The translations under genes and the position numbers were made by a program. A stretch of DNA of 64,000 nucleotides, taken from CAVRAZ01 sp963719135. Lineage in GTDB: Bacteria; Pseudomonadota; Gammaproteobacteria; DSM-19610. Numbering within the stretch: position 1 is the first letter of the stretch; every line of letters starts with the position of its first letter. Shown here in pieces: positions 24,224 to 32,770 of the stretch. Under the pieces are notes generated by a model that saw only the letters and a program-made list of their open reading frames with translations, had not been told where the DNA came from and did not search any database. The DNA is taken from the NCBI GenBank assembly GCA_963719135.1, contig CAVRAZ010000002.1, positions 434,001-498,000 of the forward strand, read 5' to 3'.

Positions 24224-24232
24224 TACCTTTTT

Positions 24233-25849
24233 CTAAGGCTGAAGCGGCGCCGCGAGTACGCGTTTTATTGCTGCGGCGGACAGCGGGCGCACCTGCGCCG
24301 CCGCGTCGTTCGATCCGGTGTTTCCAATGCCGGTCCATGCGTCGCCCGGCAGTCCGTCTTGCAATAAGGGGTGCGTGGGACGAAACGCGACGTTGCCGTC
24401 GGTGCCCAGTTCCACTTCGCCTTCGCCCAGCCCGAGCGCATTCGAGGACCGGTGACAGGACGCACAACTGCGGGCGGGGCCGGTGGTGTGCGGATCGATG
24501 GCGGCGAAGTGCCGGCCGAAGCGCGGCTGCGTCCAGTCCGGGTGCGTGATGCTGAGGATCATGCCGGGCACGACCGGCACCACGCGGCCGTCCGCGCGCA
24601 CGCCCAGCGGCGGCGGGTCGCTGCGCACGTCGCTGCGCCGGCTGTCCCAGCGGCCCTGGGTCGTGCGAGCTTCGGTGTGATCGTACTGTTGTCCATCGGC
24701 GGTGTAATCCAGGTGACAACCGTAGCACTGCGGCGCCCAGGCCGCGTGACAGGCCGTGCAGTCGAGGCGCGCGTGCTCGCGTGACAGCGGATGGTCGGCG
24801 TCGCGGTACGGCGGAATACGCAGGCGCTCGCCGGTGCGCTTGACGTGCAGCCAGGCGCTGTCGCCGTTCAGCTCGACGTGCCACAGCGGCGTACCGCGCG
24901 CGGTCACGGCGAAGCGCGTGGCCGTGCCGGTGCGATAGGGGATGCGCGCTTGCAGATTCCGGTACCGCTCGGGCCACTGCGCCAAGCCGATGGTCCGCGC
25001 GATGCGATGGCAGTCCTCGCAGCGGATGTCGACGGCCTGTGGCTGCGTCGGCGGCGCCGGTGCGTTCGTCGTGCCCATCAGGTCCGCCTCGGTGTGACAG
25101 TCGGTGCAGCCCATGCCGGCGGCGTGGTGGCGGTCGGCGGGACGGAATTCGACACGGCGGCCGTCCTCCAGCGCGCCGGTGCCCGCAGCCGCGTCGTCGG
25201 TTTCCGCCAGGCCGGCGTAGCTCAGTGAAATGCGGCCCGAGCGCGCGTGGCAGCCGAAGCAGCGCGCATCGCTCACCTGCGCGGTCAGCGCCGGGTGCGC
25301 CTGTGCCGTCTGTTCATCGATGTGGCAGGCCAGACAGCCGCCGCCGCGGTCATACATAGGGTCGAGCCGGTGCGCGGTCTTCGGCTGTCCCAGGTGACAG
25401 CTTGCGCACTGCTTGCGCAGCAGACTGTCGGCGGGCGACTGCGTGAGGTGCGACAGATCGTTGTGACCGGGGCGGTCGACCGGTTCGCCGAGCGCGCGCC
25501 GCGTGGTCGCCACCATGCCGGCGCCGGTGTGCATGAGGCTGTGTATGACGCCCTCGACCTTGTCGGCATGACAGCGGCCGCAGATCGCCGCCGCACTGTC
25601 CATGTCGCCGGGGTATGCGATCAACCCGCGGTGAGCTGCCGCTTTCGATGCCGCGGCCGCGTCGCCGGCGTGGCACTGCGTGCAGTCCTGCGCAAAGGAC
25701 GCGTGTGCCGCCGCAAACGCCTGCCGTGCGACCGCATGACACTGCGTGCAGGCCGGCGCGTTCGGCCCGGCAACGCCCGGCGCCGGCGCGACGCACAGCA
25801 GCCAGAGCATGCAGGCGCACAAATAAGAGTGGCACGCGAATCTGTTCAT
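24233..25849 (-). CDS. Undecaheme cytochrome c
   Basis: A 538-residue periplasmic protein with a signal peptide (~28 residues, ending GVAG). I count 11 CXXCH heme motifs: CTQCH twice, CGRCH, CASCH, CLACH, CFGCH, CTDCH, CEDCH, CTACH, CYGCH and CASCH. A heme-free stretch of ~75 residues separates hemes 8 and 9 and another of ~90 separates 10 and 11. The last ~45 residues are heme-free (HPLLQDGLPGDAWTGIGNTG). Multiheme cytochromes of this size usually carry electrons across the periplasm or to an outer-membrane partner; no porin gene is adjacent. It is divergent from the hydrogenase operon, and the gene is bracketed by two copies of one palindromic repeat. Confidence 0.92.
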   Translation of the reverse strand: MNRFACHSYLCACMLWLLCVAPAPGVAGPNAPACTQCHAVARQAFAAAHASFAQDCTQCHAGDAAAASKAAAHRGLIAYPGDMDSAAAICGRCHADKVEGVIHSLMHTGAGMVATTRRALGEPVDRPGHNDLSHLTQSPADSLLRKQCASCHLGQPKTAHRLDPMYDRGGGCLACHIDEQTAQAHPALTAQVSDARCFGCHARSGRISLSYAGLAETDDAAAGTGALEDGRRVEFRPADRHHAAGMGCTDCHTEADLMGTTNAPAPPTQPQAVDIRCEDCHRIARTIGLAQWPERYRNLQARIPYRTGTATRFAVTARGTPLWHVELNGDSAWLHVKRTGERLRIPPYRDADHPLSREHARLDCTACHAAWAPQCYGCHLDYTADGQQYDHTEARTTQGRWDSRRSDVRSDPPPLGVRADGRVVPVVPGMILSITHPDWTQPRFGRHFAAIDPHTTGPARSCASCHRSSNALGLGEGEVELGTDGNVAFRPTHPLLQDGLPGDAWTGIGNTGSNDAAAQVRPLSAAAIKRVLAAPLQP

Positions 25850-25870
25850 CGGACCTGTCCAGTGTTACAG

Positions 25871-25930
25871 GAAAAGGGGTCGGAGTCATTTTTCGCCTTT
25901 TCGTGCGAAAAATGACTCCGACCCCTTTTC
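25871..25930. repeat. GGGGTCGGAGTCA palindromic repeat, copy 2
   Basis: Arms 25871-25895 and 25906-25930 are exact complements (25 bp) with a 10-base loop. Same family as 24156-24223. It sits in the untranslated leader side of the undecaheme cytochrome gene, so the two copies frame that gene. Confidence 0.85.
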
Positions 25931-25938
25931 CCGATGAT

Positions 25939-25998
25939 TTGATGTGCATCAACAACCATGGTATATCGCATACCGGTGTTCAGACTTTGGTCTATACT
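25939..25998 (+). promoter_or_regulatory. FNR box and -10 of the hydrogenase operon
   Basis: TTGATGTGCATCAA at 25939-25952 is an exact FNR consensus (TTGAT-N4-ATCAA). TATACT at 25993-25998 is a good -10, which would place the box centre about 61 bases upstream of the start, the classical class-I position. The same box lies ~90 bases before the divergent cytochrome gene, so both may be induced without oxygen. Confidence 0.75.
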
Positions 25999-26025
25999 GC
26001 GACGTGGCGGAACACCAAAAAAAAC

Positions 26026-26041
26026 AACCCGGGCCCGGGTT
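26026..26041 (+). promoter_or_regulatory. Perfect palindrome in the hydrogenase leader
   Basis: AACCCGGGCCCGGGTT, a 16-base perfect palindrome about 20 bases after the predicted transcription start and ~92 bases before hyaA. It could be an operator or an RNA hairpin; no regulator is assigned. Confidence 0.4.
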
Positions 26042-26132
26042 AATCGATAAAAGCAGTCGGGAAGGGTCGCTTGCAGGCAGTGCCGTTGCGGCTCAAGCAT
26101 CACCCTGGATCAGTTCGGAGGAGAGCGTCGCC

Positions 26133-27224
26133 ATGGGTATCCACCAGACCTTTTATGAGGCCATGCGCGAGCATGGCATTACACGCCGCAGCTTCCTGAA
26201 GTTCTGCAGCCTCACCGCTGCCGGGCTCGGCCTGGGGCCGGAGTTCGCGGGCACCATCGCGCATGCGCTGGAAACCAAGCCGCGCACACCGGTGATCTGG
26301 CTGCACGGCCTCGAATGCACCTGCTGTTCGGAATCCTTCATCCGCTCCGGCCACCCGCTGGCGGCGGACGTCATTCTTTCGATGATCTCGCTGGACTACG
26401 ACGACACGCTGATGGCGGCCGCCGGTCATCAGGCCGAGGAAATCCTCGAGCAGACGATCGCCAAGTACGACGGCAACTTCATCCTGGCCTGCGAAGGCAA
26501 CCCGCCGCTGAACGAAGACGGCATGTACTGCATCCAGTCGGGCAAGCCCTACGTGGAAAAGCTGCGCCGCATGGCGAGCCACTGCAAGGCCATCATCGCC
26601 TGGGGCTCCTGTGCCTCCTGGGGTTGCGTGCAGGCCGCGCACCCGAATCCGACGCGCGCCACGCCCATCCACAAGGTCATCACCGACAAGCCGATCGTCA
26701 AGGTTCCGGGCTGTCCGCCCATCGCCGAAGTCATGACCGGCGTCATCACCTATATGCTGGCCTTCGACCGGCTTCCGGAACTCGACCGGCAGGGAAGGCC
26801 GACGATGTTCTACAGCCAGCGCCTGCACGACAAGTGCTACCGGCGGCCGCATTTCGACGCCGGCCAGTTCGTCGAGCGCTTCGACGACGAAGGCGCGCGC
26901 AAGGGTTACTGCCTGTACAAGATGGGCTGCAAGGGACCGACCACGCACAACGCCTGCTCGACGGTGGAGTGGAACGGCGGTCTGTCCTGGCCGGTCAAGT
27001 CCGGGCACGGCTGTCTGGGTTGCGCCGAAGACAATTTCTGGGACCGCGGATCGTTTTACAGTTCGGTGACCGACCTCAACGTCGGCGGACGCGTCGAGTC
27101 CACCGCTGACCGGGTCGGCGGCGTGCTGGGTGGCGCGGCGGTCATCGGCGTGGCCGCACACGCCGTGGCGTCGGTCGTCAGCCACACCAGGGACAGCAAC
27201 AAGGGGAGCGACAGCCATGACTGA
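26133..27224 (+). CDS. hyaA: [NiFe] uptake hydrogenase small subunit, O2-tolerant type
   Basis: A 363-residue precursor; GGAGGAGAG precedes ATG 26133. A twin-arginine signal (TRRSFLKFC) targets the folded dimer to the periplasm and a C-terminal helix (GVLGGAAVIGVAAHAVASVV) anchors it. The proximal-cluster ligands include the two supernumerary Cys of O2-tolerant group 1d enzymes: LECTCCSES (Cys64, where standard enzymes have Gly) and GSCASWGC (Cys165, usually Gly), with Cys62, 65, 160 and 194 as the ordinary four. A [4Fe-3S] cluster is therefore expected. Medial and distal clusters are in the KGYCLYKMGCKGP to GHGCLGC region. First gene of the operon. Confidence 0.97.
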   Translation: MGIHQTFYEAMREHGITRRSFLKFCSLTAAGLGLGPEFAGTIAHALETKPRTPVIWLHGLECTCCSESFIRSGHPLAADVILSMISLDYDDTLMAAAGHQAEEILEQTIAKYDGNFILACEGNPPLNEDGMYCIQSGKPYVEKLRRMASHCKAIIAWGSCASWGCVQAAHPNPTRATPIHKVITDKPIVKVPGCPPIAEVMTGVITYMLAFDRLPELDRQGRPTMFYSQRLHDKCYRRPHFDAGQFVERFDDEGARKGYCLYKMGCKGPTTHNACSTVEWNGGLSWPVKSGHGCLGCAEDNFWDRGSFYSSVTDLNVGGRVESTADRVGGVLGGAAVIGVAAHAVASVVSHTRDSNKGSDSHD

Positions 27225-29001
27225 GACGATGAGTGCCAACGGGTTCCCGCTCGACACCGGCGGGAAGCGCGTCGTGGTCGACCCGATCTGCCGCATCGAG
27301 GGCCACCTGCGCATCGAGGTCAACCTCGACGACAACAACGTGATCCGCAACGCCGTATCCACCGGCAACATGTGGCGCGGTCTCGAAATCATTCTCAAGG
27401 GACGCGACCCGCGCGATGCCTGGGCCTTTACGGAAAGGATCTGCGGCGTCTGCACCGGCGTCCACGCGCTGGCCTCGGTGCGCGCGGTCGAGGACGCGCT
27501 CGGCATCAAGATCCCGGAGAACGCCAATCACATCCGCAACCTGATGATGCTGGCGCAGTACACCCAGGACCATCTGGTGCATTTCTATCATCTGCACGCG
27601 CTGGACTGGGTCGACGTGGTCAGTGCCCTCAAGGCCGATCCCAAGGCCACCTCGGAACTGCAGCAGAGCATTTCGAACTGGAGCAAGTCGTCGCCGGGTT
27701 ATTTCCGCGACGTGCAGGCGCGCCTGAAGCGCTTCGTCGAATCCGGTCAGCTCGGGCCGTTCTCCAACGCCTACTGGGGCAGTGCGGCCTACAAGCTGCC
27801 GCCCGAAGCGAATTTGATGGCGGTGACGCACTATCTGGAAGCGCTGGATTTCCAGCGCGAGATCGTGAAGATCCACACCATCTTCGGCGGCCGCAACCCG
27901 CACCCGAACTGGGTGGTCGGCGGCATGCCCTGCTCGTTCAGCCTCAACCAGACCGGCGCCATCAACATGGAATGGCTCAACCTGGTGTCGTCGATCATCG
28001 ACCGCTCCATCGCTTTCGTCGACCAGGTGTACATTCCCGATCTGAAAGCCATCGCGTCGTTCTACAAGGACTGGACCTACGGCGGCGGCCTGTCGAGCAA
28101 GAACCTGCTGTCCTACGGCGATTTTCCGCGCGTGGCCAACGACTGGTCGCAGGACAACATGCTCATGCCCGGCGGCGCGATCCTCAACGGCGACCTGTCG
28201 CAGGTGCACGAGGTGGACGTGCGCGACCCCGAACAGATTCAGGAGTTCGTCGCCCATTCCTGGTACAAGTATCCGGACGAAACGCAGGGACTGCACCCCT
28301 GGGACGGCATCACGGAACCGCATTTCGAACTGGGTCCGGCGACCAAGGGCACCAAGACCAACATCGAACAGCTCGACGAAAACGCCAAGTATTCGTTCGT
28401 CAAGGCGCCGCGCTGGCGCGGCAACGCCATGGAGGTGGGGCCGCTGGCGCGCTACGTGGTGGCCTATGCGCGCGGCGACGAAGAGATCAAGGACCAGGTC
28501 GACGGCCTGCTGCGCGACCTCGGCCTGCCGCTGACGGCGATCTTCTCGACGCTGGGGCGCACCGCGGCGCGCGGGTTGGAGTGCTCCTGGACGGCGCACA
28601 AGATGCGCTATGTGTTCGACAACATGATGGCCAACCTCAAGGCCGGCGACACCGCCACGGCCAACATGGACCTGTGGGAGCCGGAGACCTGGGCGAAGGA
28701 CGTCAAGGGGGTCGGTCACGCCGAAGCGCCGCGCGGTTCGCTCGGGCACTGGGTCCACATCAAGGATGCCAAGATCGCCAACTACCAGGCCGTGGTGCCG
28801 ACCACCTGGAACGCTTCACCGCGCGACCCGGCCGGCAACATCGGCGCCTACGAGGCGGCGCTGCTCGGTACGCCGATGGCCGACGCCGGGCAGCCGCTGG
28901 AGATCCTGCGCACCATACACAGTTTCGATCCCTGTCTGGCCTGCTCGACGCACGTCATGGCACCGGACGGCGCCGAACTGGCAAGGGTCAAGGTCCGCTA
29001 G
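27217..29001 (+). CDS. hyaB: [NiFe] uptake hydrogenase large subunit
   Basis: A 594-residue catalytic subunit. The Ni-Fe ligands are in RICGVCTGVHA near the N-terminus and DPCLACSTH near the C-terminus. A 15-residue tail (VMAPDGAELARVKVR) after the His is the usual peptide removed by the HyaD protease after metal insertion. ATG 27217 overlaps the end of hyaA by 8 bases. It splits H2 in the periplasm and passes electrons through HyaA to the HyaC cytochrome b and the quinone pool. Confidence 0.97.
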   Translation: MTETMSANGFPLDTGGKRVVVDPICRIEGHLRIEVNLDDNNVIRNAVSTGNMWRGLEIILKGRDPRDAWAFTERICGVCTGVHALASVRAVEDALGIKIPENANHIRNLMMLAQYTQDHLVHFYHLHALDWVDVVSALKADPKATSELQQSISNWSKSSPGYFRDVQARLKRFVESGQLGPFSNAYWGSAAYKLPPEANLMAVTHYLEALDFQREIVKIHTIFGGRNPHPNWVVGGMPCSFSLNQTGAINMEWLNLVSSIIDRSIAFVDQVYIPDLKAIASFYKDWTYGGGLSSKNLLSYGDFPRVANDWSQDNMLMPGGAILNGDLSQVHEVDVRDPEQIQEFVAHSWYKYPDETQGLHPWDGITEPHFELGPATKGTKTNIEQLDENAKYSFVKAPRWRGNAMEVGPLARYVVAYARGDEEIKDQVDGLLRDLGLPLTAIFSTLGRTAARGLECSWTAHKMRYVFDNMMANLKAGDTATANMDLWEPETWAKDVKGVGHAEAPRGSLGHWVHIKDAKIANYQAVVPTTWNASPRDPAGNIGAYEAALLGTPMADAGQPLEILRTIHSFDPCLACSTHVMAPDGAELARVKVR

Positions 29002-29016
29002 CGGGAGGGTGGCGAC

Positions 29017-29724
29017 ATGAACAGCAATGTGGCAAATGGTGCGCACGATCCGGCCAATCAGAAAGCCGTGTACGTGTTCGAGGCGCCCGTGCGCTTGTGG
29101 CACTGGGTGCACACTTTCAGCTTCCTGACGCTGGCGGTCACCGGCTATCTGATCGGCAAACCGCTGCCGTCGCTGGCGGGCGAGGCGAGCGATCATTTCC
29201 TCATGGGCAACATCCGCCTGATTCATTTCATCGCGGCGTATTTCTTTGCCATCGGCTTCGCCGTGCGCATCTACTGGGCGCTGGTCGGCAACCGCTACGC
29301 GCGGGAGATCTTCTACCTGCCGTTCTGGCGGCCCGCCTGGTGGAAAAAGCTGGTCTATGAAATCGGCTTCTACCTGTTCCTGACGCGCCGGCAGCACAAG
29401 GAGCTGGGCCACAATCCGCTCGCGCAGACGGCGATGTTCTTCCTCAATACGCTGATGACCTTGTTCATGATCGGCACGGGGTTTGCGCTCTATGGCGAAG
29501 GTCTCGGCGAAGGCAGTTGGGCGGACCAGGGTTTCGGCTGGATCATTCCGCTGCTGGGCGGCAGCGAGGCGACCCACAACTGGCACAACATGGGCATGTG
29601 GATCATGCTGACGTTCGTCATCATTCACATCTACATGGCCGTGCGCGCCGACATCATCGGCCGCGAAAGCAGCGTCAGCACCATGATCGGCGGCTGGCGC
29701 ATGTTCAAGGACGACCAGCCCTGA
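29017..29724 (+). CDS. hyaC: Hydrogenase b-type cytochrome subunit
   Basis: A 235-residue diheme membrane cytochrome b with four helices. Candidate heme-ligand His lie in VRLWHWVHTFSFLTLAVTGY, IRLIHFIAAYFFAIGFA and HNWHNMGMWIMLTFVIIHIY. It links the hydrogenase to the quinone pool. It follows hyaB by 15 bases. Confidence 0.95.
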   Translation: MNSNVANGAHDPANQKAVYVFEAPVRLWHWVHTFSFLTLAVTGYLIGKPLPSLAGEASDHFLMGNIRLIHFIAAYFFAIGFAVRIYWALVGNRYAREIFYLPFWRPAWWKKLVYEIGFYLFLTRRQHKELGHNPLAQTAMFFLNTLMTLFMIGTGFALYGEGLGEGSWADQGFGWIIPLLGGSEATHNWHNMGMWIMLTFVIIHIYMAVRADIIGRESSVSTMIGGWRMFKDDQP

Positions 29725-30302
29725 TGCCCGTCGACGTCGATACTGACACGCTGATCCTGGGCATCGGCAATCTGTTGTGGGCCGACGAAGGGTTCGGCGT
29801 GCGCTGCGTCGAAACGCTGAATGCCGGCTACGCCTTCGACGACGACGTGCGCCTCATGGACGGCGGCACGCAAGGGCTGTTTCTGCTGCCCTGGGTCAGC
29901 GCCGTCTCGCGCTTGCTGATTTTCGACGCCGTCGATTTCGGCATGGCGCCGGGCGAACTGCGCGTCATCCGCGACGGCGACGTGCCGCAATACCTGGGTG
30001 CCAGGAAAGTCAGCATGCACCAGACCGGTTTTCAGGAGGTGCTGGCGTCGGCGCGCCTGCTGTGCGACCGGCCGCGGCAGCTCGCGCTGATCGGCGTCCA
30101 GCCGGAACAGCTCGACGACTACGGCGGCAGTCTGCGCGAGCGCACGCGCCGGCGCATACCCGAGGCGATCGCGTGCGCCTGTTCGGTGCTGCGCGAATGG
30201 GGCGTCGGCTTCCGCGCACGGGCCGTGCCGCTGGCGCCGATCGAACTCACCGGCCCCGGCGAACTCGACATCGTGGGGTACGAGGCGGGGAGACCGCTGT
30301 GA
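29724..30302 (+). CDS. hyaD: Hydrogenase maturation endopeptidase
   Basis: A 192-residue protease of the HyaD/HupD family that cleaves the large-subunit C-terminal tail. The N-terminal motif LILGIGNLLWADEGFGVRCVE contains the conserved Glu/Asp that senses Ni; DAVDFG and SMHQTGFQEVL carry further ligands. ATG overlaps the hyaC stop (TGATG), so coupled translation is likely. Confidence 0.95.
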   Translation: MPVDVDTDTLILGIGNLLWADEGFGVRCVETLNAGYAFDDDVRLMDGGTQGLFLLPWVSAVSRLLIFDAVDFGMAPGELRVIRDGDVPQYLGARKVSMHQTGFQEVLASARLLCDRPRQLALIGVQPEQLDDYGGSLRERTRRRIPEAIACACSVLREWGVGFRARAVPLAPIELTGPGELDIVGYEAGRPL

Positions 30303-30709
30303 CCCACCCGCTGGTTCAGCGGCTGTTCGACGACTACGGCTTCCCCGAAGTCACGCTCGCGTCGCACGCGGCGTTCATCGATCAACCCGGTGTCGCGGTC
30401 CTGTTCTTCGCCGGCGACCCGAAACGCTTTCGCGACACCACCGACGTGGCCGTGGTGCTGCCGGAGCTGGTCAAGGCATTTCAGGGCGTGCTGCGCGCCG
30501 GCGTGGTCGCACCGGAGGCAGAGCAATCGTTGCAACGCCACTACGGGTTCGCCGTGTGGCCGGCGCTGGTGTTCCTGCGCGACGGCGGTTATCTCGGCGC
30601 CATCACCGGCATTCAGAACTGGGCCGAGTACCTGCACGACATCAGCCAACTGGTGACGGCCGACGTCAGGTCGCCGCCGGGCTTCAAGGTGCCGGTCGTC
30701 GGCGGCTGA
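30299..30709 (+). CDS. hyaE: Hydrogenase maturation chaperone HyaE/HupG (HoxO-like)
   Basis: A 136-residue thioredoxin-fold protein without the CXXC pair, starting GTG 30299 inside the hyaD stop. Recognisable segments are GVAVLFFAGDPKRFRDTTDV and FAVWPALVFLRDGGYLGAI. Members bind the Tat-type small subunit precursor and help maturation under oxygen, which suits the O2-tolerant HyaA here. Confidence 0.92.
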   Translation: MTHPLVQRLFDDYGFPEVTLASHAAFIDQPGVAVLFFAGDPKRFRDTTDVAVVLPELVKAFQGVLRAGVVAPEAEQSLQRHYGFAVWPALVFLRDGGYLGAITGIQNWAEYLHDISQLVTADVRSPPGFKVPVVGG

Positions 30710-30734
30710 GCCGGCGGCCCGCGGGACAACGCGC

Positions 30735-31607
30735 ATGAAACGACACGACTCCATTGCAGTGACCCTCGCGGGGCCCGGCACGCAGCCGCTGGAGGCCGAC
30801 GGCGCGCAGCTCGAGTTCATCCCGCTGCCCAAGGAAATGAGCCGCTATCAGGCGCCGGACATCCCAGAGCCGGAACAGGTGCGGCACCTGCGCGGCGCGA
30901 AGGCGGTCACCGACTGGCTCACCCAGGCGCTGGCCGATTACCGCATCGACGGCGCGCCGCAGATCGCCGATATTTCCGGTCTGGACGCGGACAACCGCGA
31001 GCTGGTCAACCAGATTCTGGGCGAGGGCGAGGTCAGCCTGAAGTACGCCGCCGCGGATCTGCAGGTGCGTATGCAGGAATCCGTGCTGGCCGGCATCTGG
31101 CGGACCTTCTGTCTGGACGAGGCCGGCCGTATCCTGCGCGATTTCATCGAGGTGTGCGACGTGCCGGTGCTGGCGCGGCGCGCGCCCGACGCGACGCAGG
31201 CGCCGGCACCGGCGCGGCGCGCGGCGCCGGACGGCGTCATGAACGCGCTGCCGATCCTGAGCGAGCTGCAGGACCACGTCGCCGCCTGGAAACCCGGCGC
31301 CCCGGCGCACGTCATCAACCTCACGCTGCTGCCTTTGTCCGCAGGCGACATCCAGTTTCTCGGCGAGACGCTGGGCACCGGACCGGTCGAGACGCTGTCG
31401 CGCGGCTACGGCGACTGCAAGATCACCAGCACGCGCTGTCCGGGCATCTGGTGGGTACGGTATACCAACTCGATGGGCACGCTGATTCTGAATACCCTGG
31501 AAGTCACGGATATTCCAGCCGTGGCCTGCGCCGCCCGGGAGGACCTGGACGATTCGTGGCGGCGGTTTCGCGAGCTGCTGGAACCCTATTGGACCGAGCT
31601 GGGATGA
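30735..31607 (+). CDS. hyaF: Hydrogenase expression/formation protein HyaF/HupH (HoxQ-like)
   Basis: A 290-residue maturation factor. Typical blocks are EFIPLPKEMSRYQAPDIPEP near the start, NQILGEGEVS, and the C-terminal GYGDCKITSTRCPGIWWVRY followed by LILNTLEVTDIP. Works with HyaE on assembly of the FeS small subunit. Lies 25 bases after hyaE and overlaps the rubredoxin gene by 4 bases. Confidence 0.94.
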   Translation: MKRHDSIAVTLAGPGTQPLEADGAQLEFIPLPKEMSRYQAPDIPEPEQVRHLRGAKAVTDWLTQALADYRIDGAPQIADISGLDADNRELVNQILGEGEVSLKYAAADLQVRMQESVLAGIWRTFCLDEAGRILRDFIEVCDVPVLARRAPDATQAPAPARRAAPDGVMNALPILSELQDHVAAWKPGAPAHVINLTLLPLSAGDIQFLGETLGTGPVETLSRGYGDCKITSTRCPGIWWVRYTNSMGTLILNTLEVTDIPAVACAAREDLDDSWRRFRELLEPYWTELG

Positions 31608-31807
31608 ATCCGCCCGAGCTTGCCAAACGGATCGACGCCGGCACGCGGCTGGAGTGCCGGATCTGCTGGTACGTCTATGACCCCGCGCTCGGCGACGAAG
31701 TGGAGCAGATTCCCCCGGGCACGCCGTTCGCCGCGCTGCCGGCGCACTGGCGCTGTCCGCAGTGCGATGCCGCACAGGGCCAGTTTCTGCCGCTGGCGGA
31801 GCGGTAG
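31604..31807 (+). CDS. hupI: Rubredoxin-like hydrogenase accessory protein (HupI/HoxR)
   Basis: A 67-residue rubredoxin with the two iron-binding knuckles CRICW and CPQCD and the intervening YDPALGDEVEQIPPGTPF typical of hydrogenase-linked rubredoxins. HoxR is required for a functional small-subunit cluster at high oxygen in Ralstonia, consistent with the supernumerary Cys in HyaA. ATG 31604 overlaps the hyaF stop. Confidence 0.92.
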   Translation: MNPPELAKRIDAGTRLECRICWYVYDPALGDEVEQIPPGTPFAALPAHWRCPQCDAAQGQFLPLAER

Positions 31808-31812
31808 CCCCC

Positions 31813-32322
31813 ATGCACCCGGCGGTGGAGAACCTGGTGGCCCTGTACCGCGACCGCGTGCAGCCGCGCATGCGCGCGCTGCCGGTGTACAACGCGGCGC
31901 TCGAGGTGGAAGCGGTCGGGTTCGACCTGCACGCGGGGCGGTTGTGCGGCGTGCTGATTGCGCCCTGGTGCATGAACCTGGTGGTGATGCCCGGTGAGCA
32001 CGACGACTGGTCCGCACTGGCGCCGGGGACGGCGCTCGACGTGGCGTTTCCGGCGGGCGAGTACGCCTGCCTGCTGAGCGCGCCGGACGACGGAGTACGC
32101 CACCTCAGTCTGCCGCTGTTCACGACCGTCGAAGGCTTCACCGATCAGGACACAGCGCGCAACGTGGCGCGCGAGGTGCTGCGGCGCCTGTACCACGATG
32201 CGCCGGAACCGGCGCACGCCGAACCGATTGCCGCGGAACTGAACCGAAGCGGTCTGCACAGGCCCGTATCGCGACGCGCGCTGCTGCACGGCTGGCTGGC
32301 GCCGCCCGAGGACGGGGCCTGA
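31813..32322 (+). CDS. hybE: [NiFe] hydrogenase assembly chaperone HybE/HupJ
   Basis: A 169-residue chaperone. The conserved core GRLCGVLIAPWCMNLVVMPG and FPAGEYACLL identify the HybE/HupJ family, which guards the Tat-exported subunits before export. It overlaps hypA by one base. A 51-bp segment of this gene (31940-31990) occurs again, inverted, inside the phosphoketolase pseudogene at 55019-55069. Confidence 0.93.
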   Translation: MHPAVENLVALYRDRVQPRMRALPVYNAALEVEAVGFDLHAGRLCGVLIAPWCMNLVVMPGEHDDWSALAPGTALDVAFPAGEYACLLSAPDDGVRHLSLPLFTTVEGFTDQDTARNVAREVLRRLYHDAPEPAHAEPIAAELNRSGLHRPVSRRALLHGWLAPPEDGA

Positions 32323-32699
32323 TGCATGAGCTCTCGGTCTGCCTGGCCCTGATGCAGCAGGTCGAGCGGATCGCGCGGGAACACGGGGCCGCGCGCGTGG
32401 AGCGCATCCTGCTGCAGGTCGGCCCGTTGTCGGGCGTCGAGCCGGCGCTGTTGCAACATGCCTGGCCGCTGGCAGCGACCGGCACGCCGGCTGCAGCGGC
32501 CGAGCTGGTCATCGAAACGGCGCCGGTCAAAGTCAGGTGCACGGTGTGCGGGGCAGTGTCGGAGGCCGCGCCCAACCGCCTGTTGTGCGCGGCCTGCGGT
32601 GATTTCCGCACGCAACTGGTCAGCGGCGACGAGCTGTTGCTGGCCAATCTGGAATTGTCACTGGTGGATCGACAGTCCGTGCAAGCAGACGGCGTATAG
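32322..32699 (+). CDS. hypA: Hydrogenase nickel incorporation protein HypA
   Basis: A 125-residue nickel chaperone. The N-terminal MHEL binds Ni; the zinc site is formed by RCTVCGAVSE and LCAACG. It would deliver Ni to the large subunit with HypB. No hypBCDEF follow: IS91-family debris begins at 32771, so the cluster may have been cut here or the remaining hyp genes lie elsewhere. Confidence 0.94.
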   Translation: MHELSVCLALMQQVERIAREHGAARVERILLQVGPLSGVEPALLQHAWPLAATGTPAAAAELVIETAPVKVRCTVCGAVSEAAPNRLLCAACGDFRTQLVSGDELLLANLELSLVDRQSVQADGV

Positions 32700-32770
32700 G
32701 AAGAATAAACGCGGTATTCGATGAATATCCAGCCTGTCGGGCTATGGGGAGTCTGGGTTCCGGTAGAACT

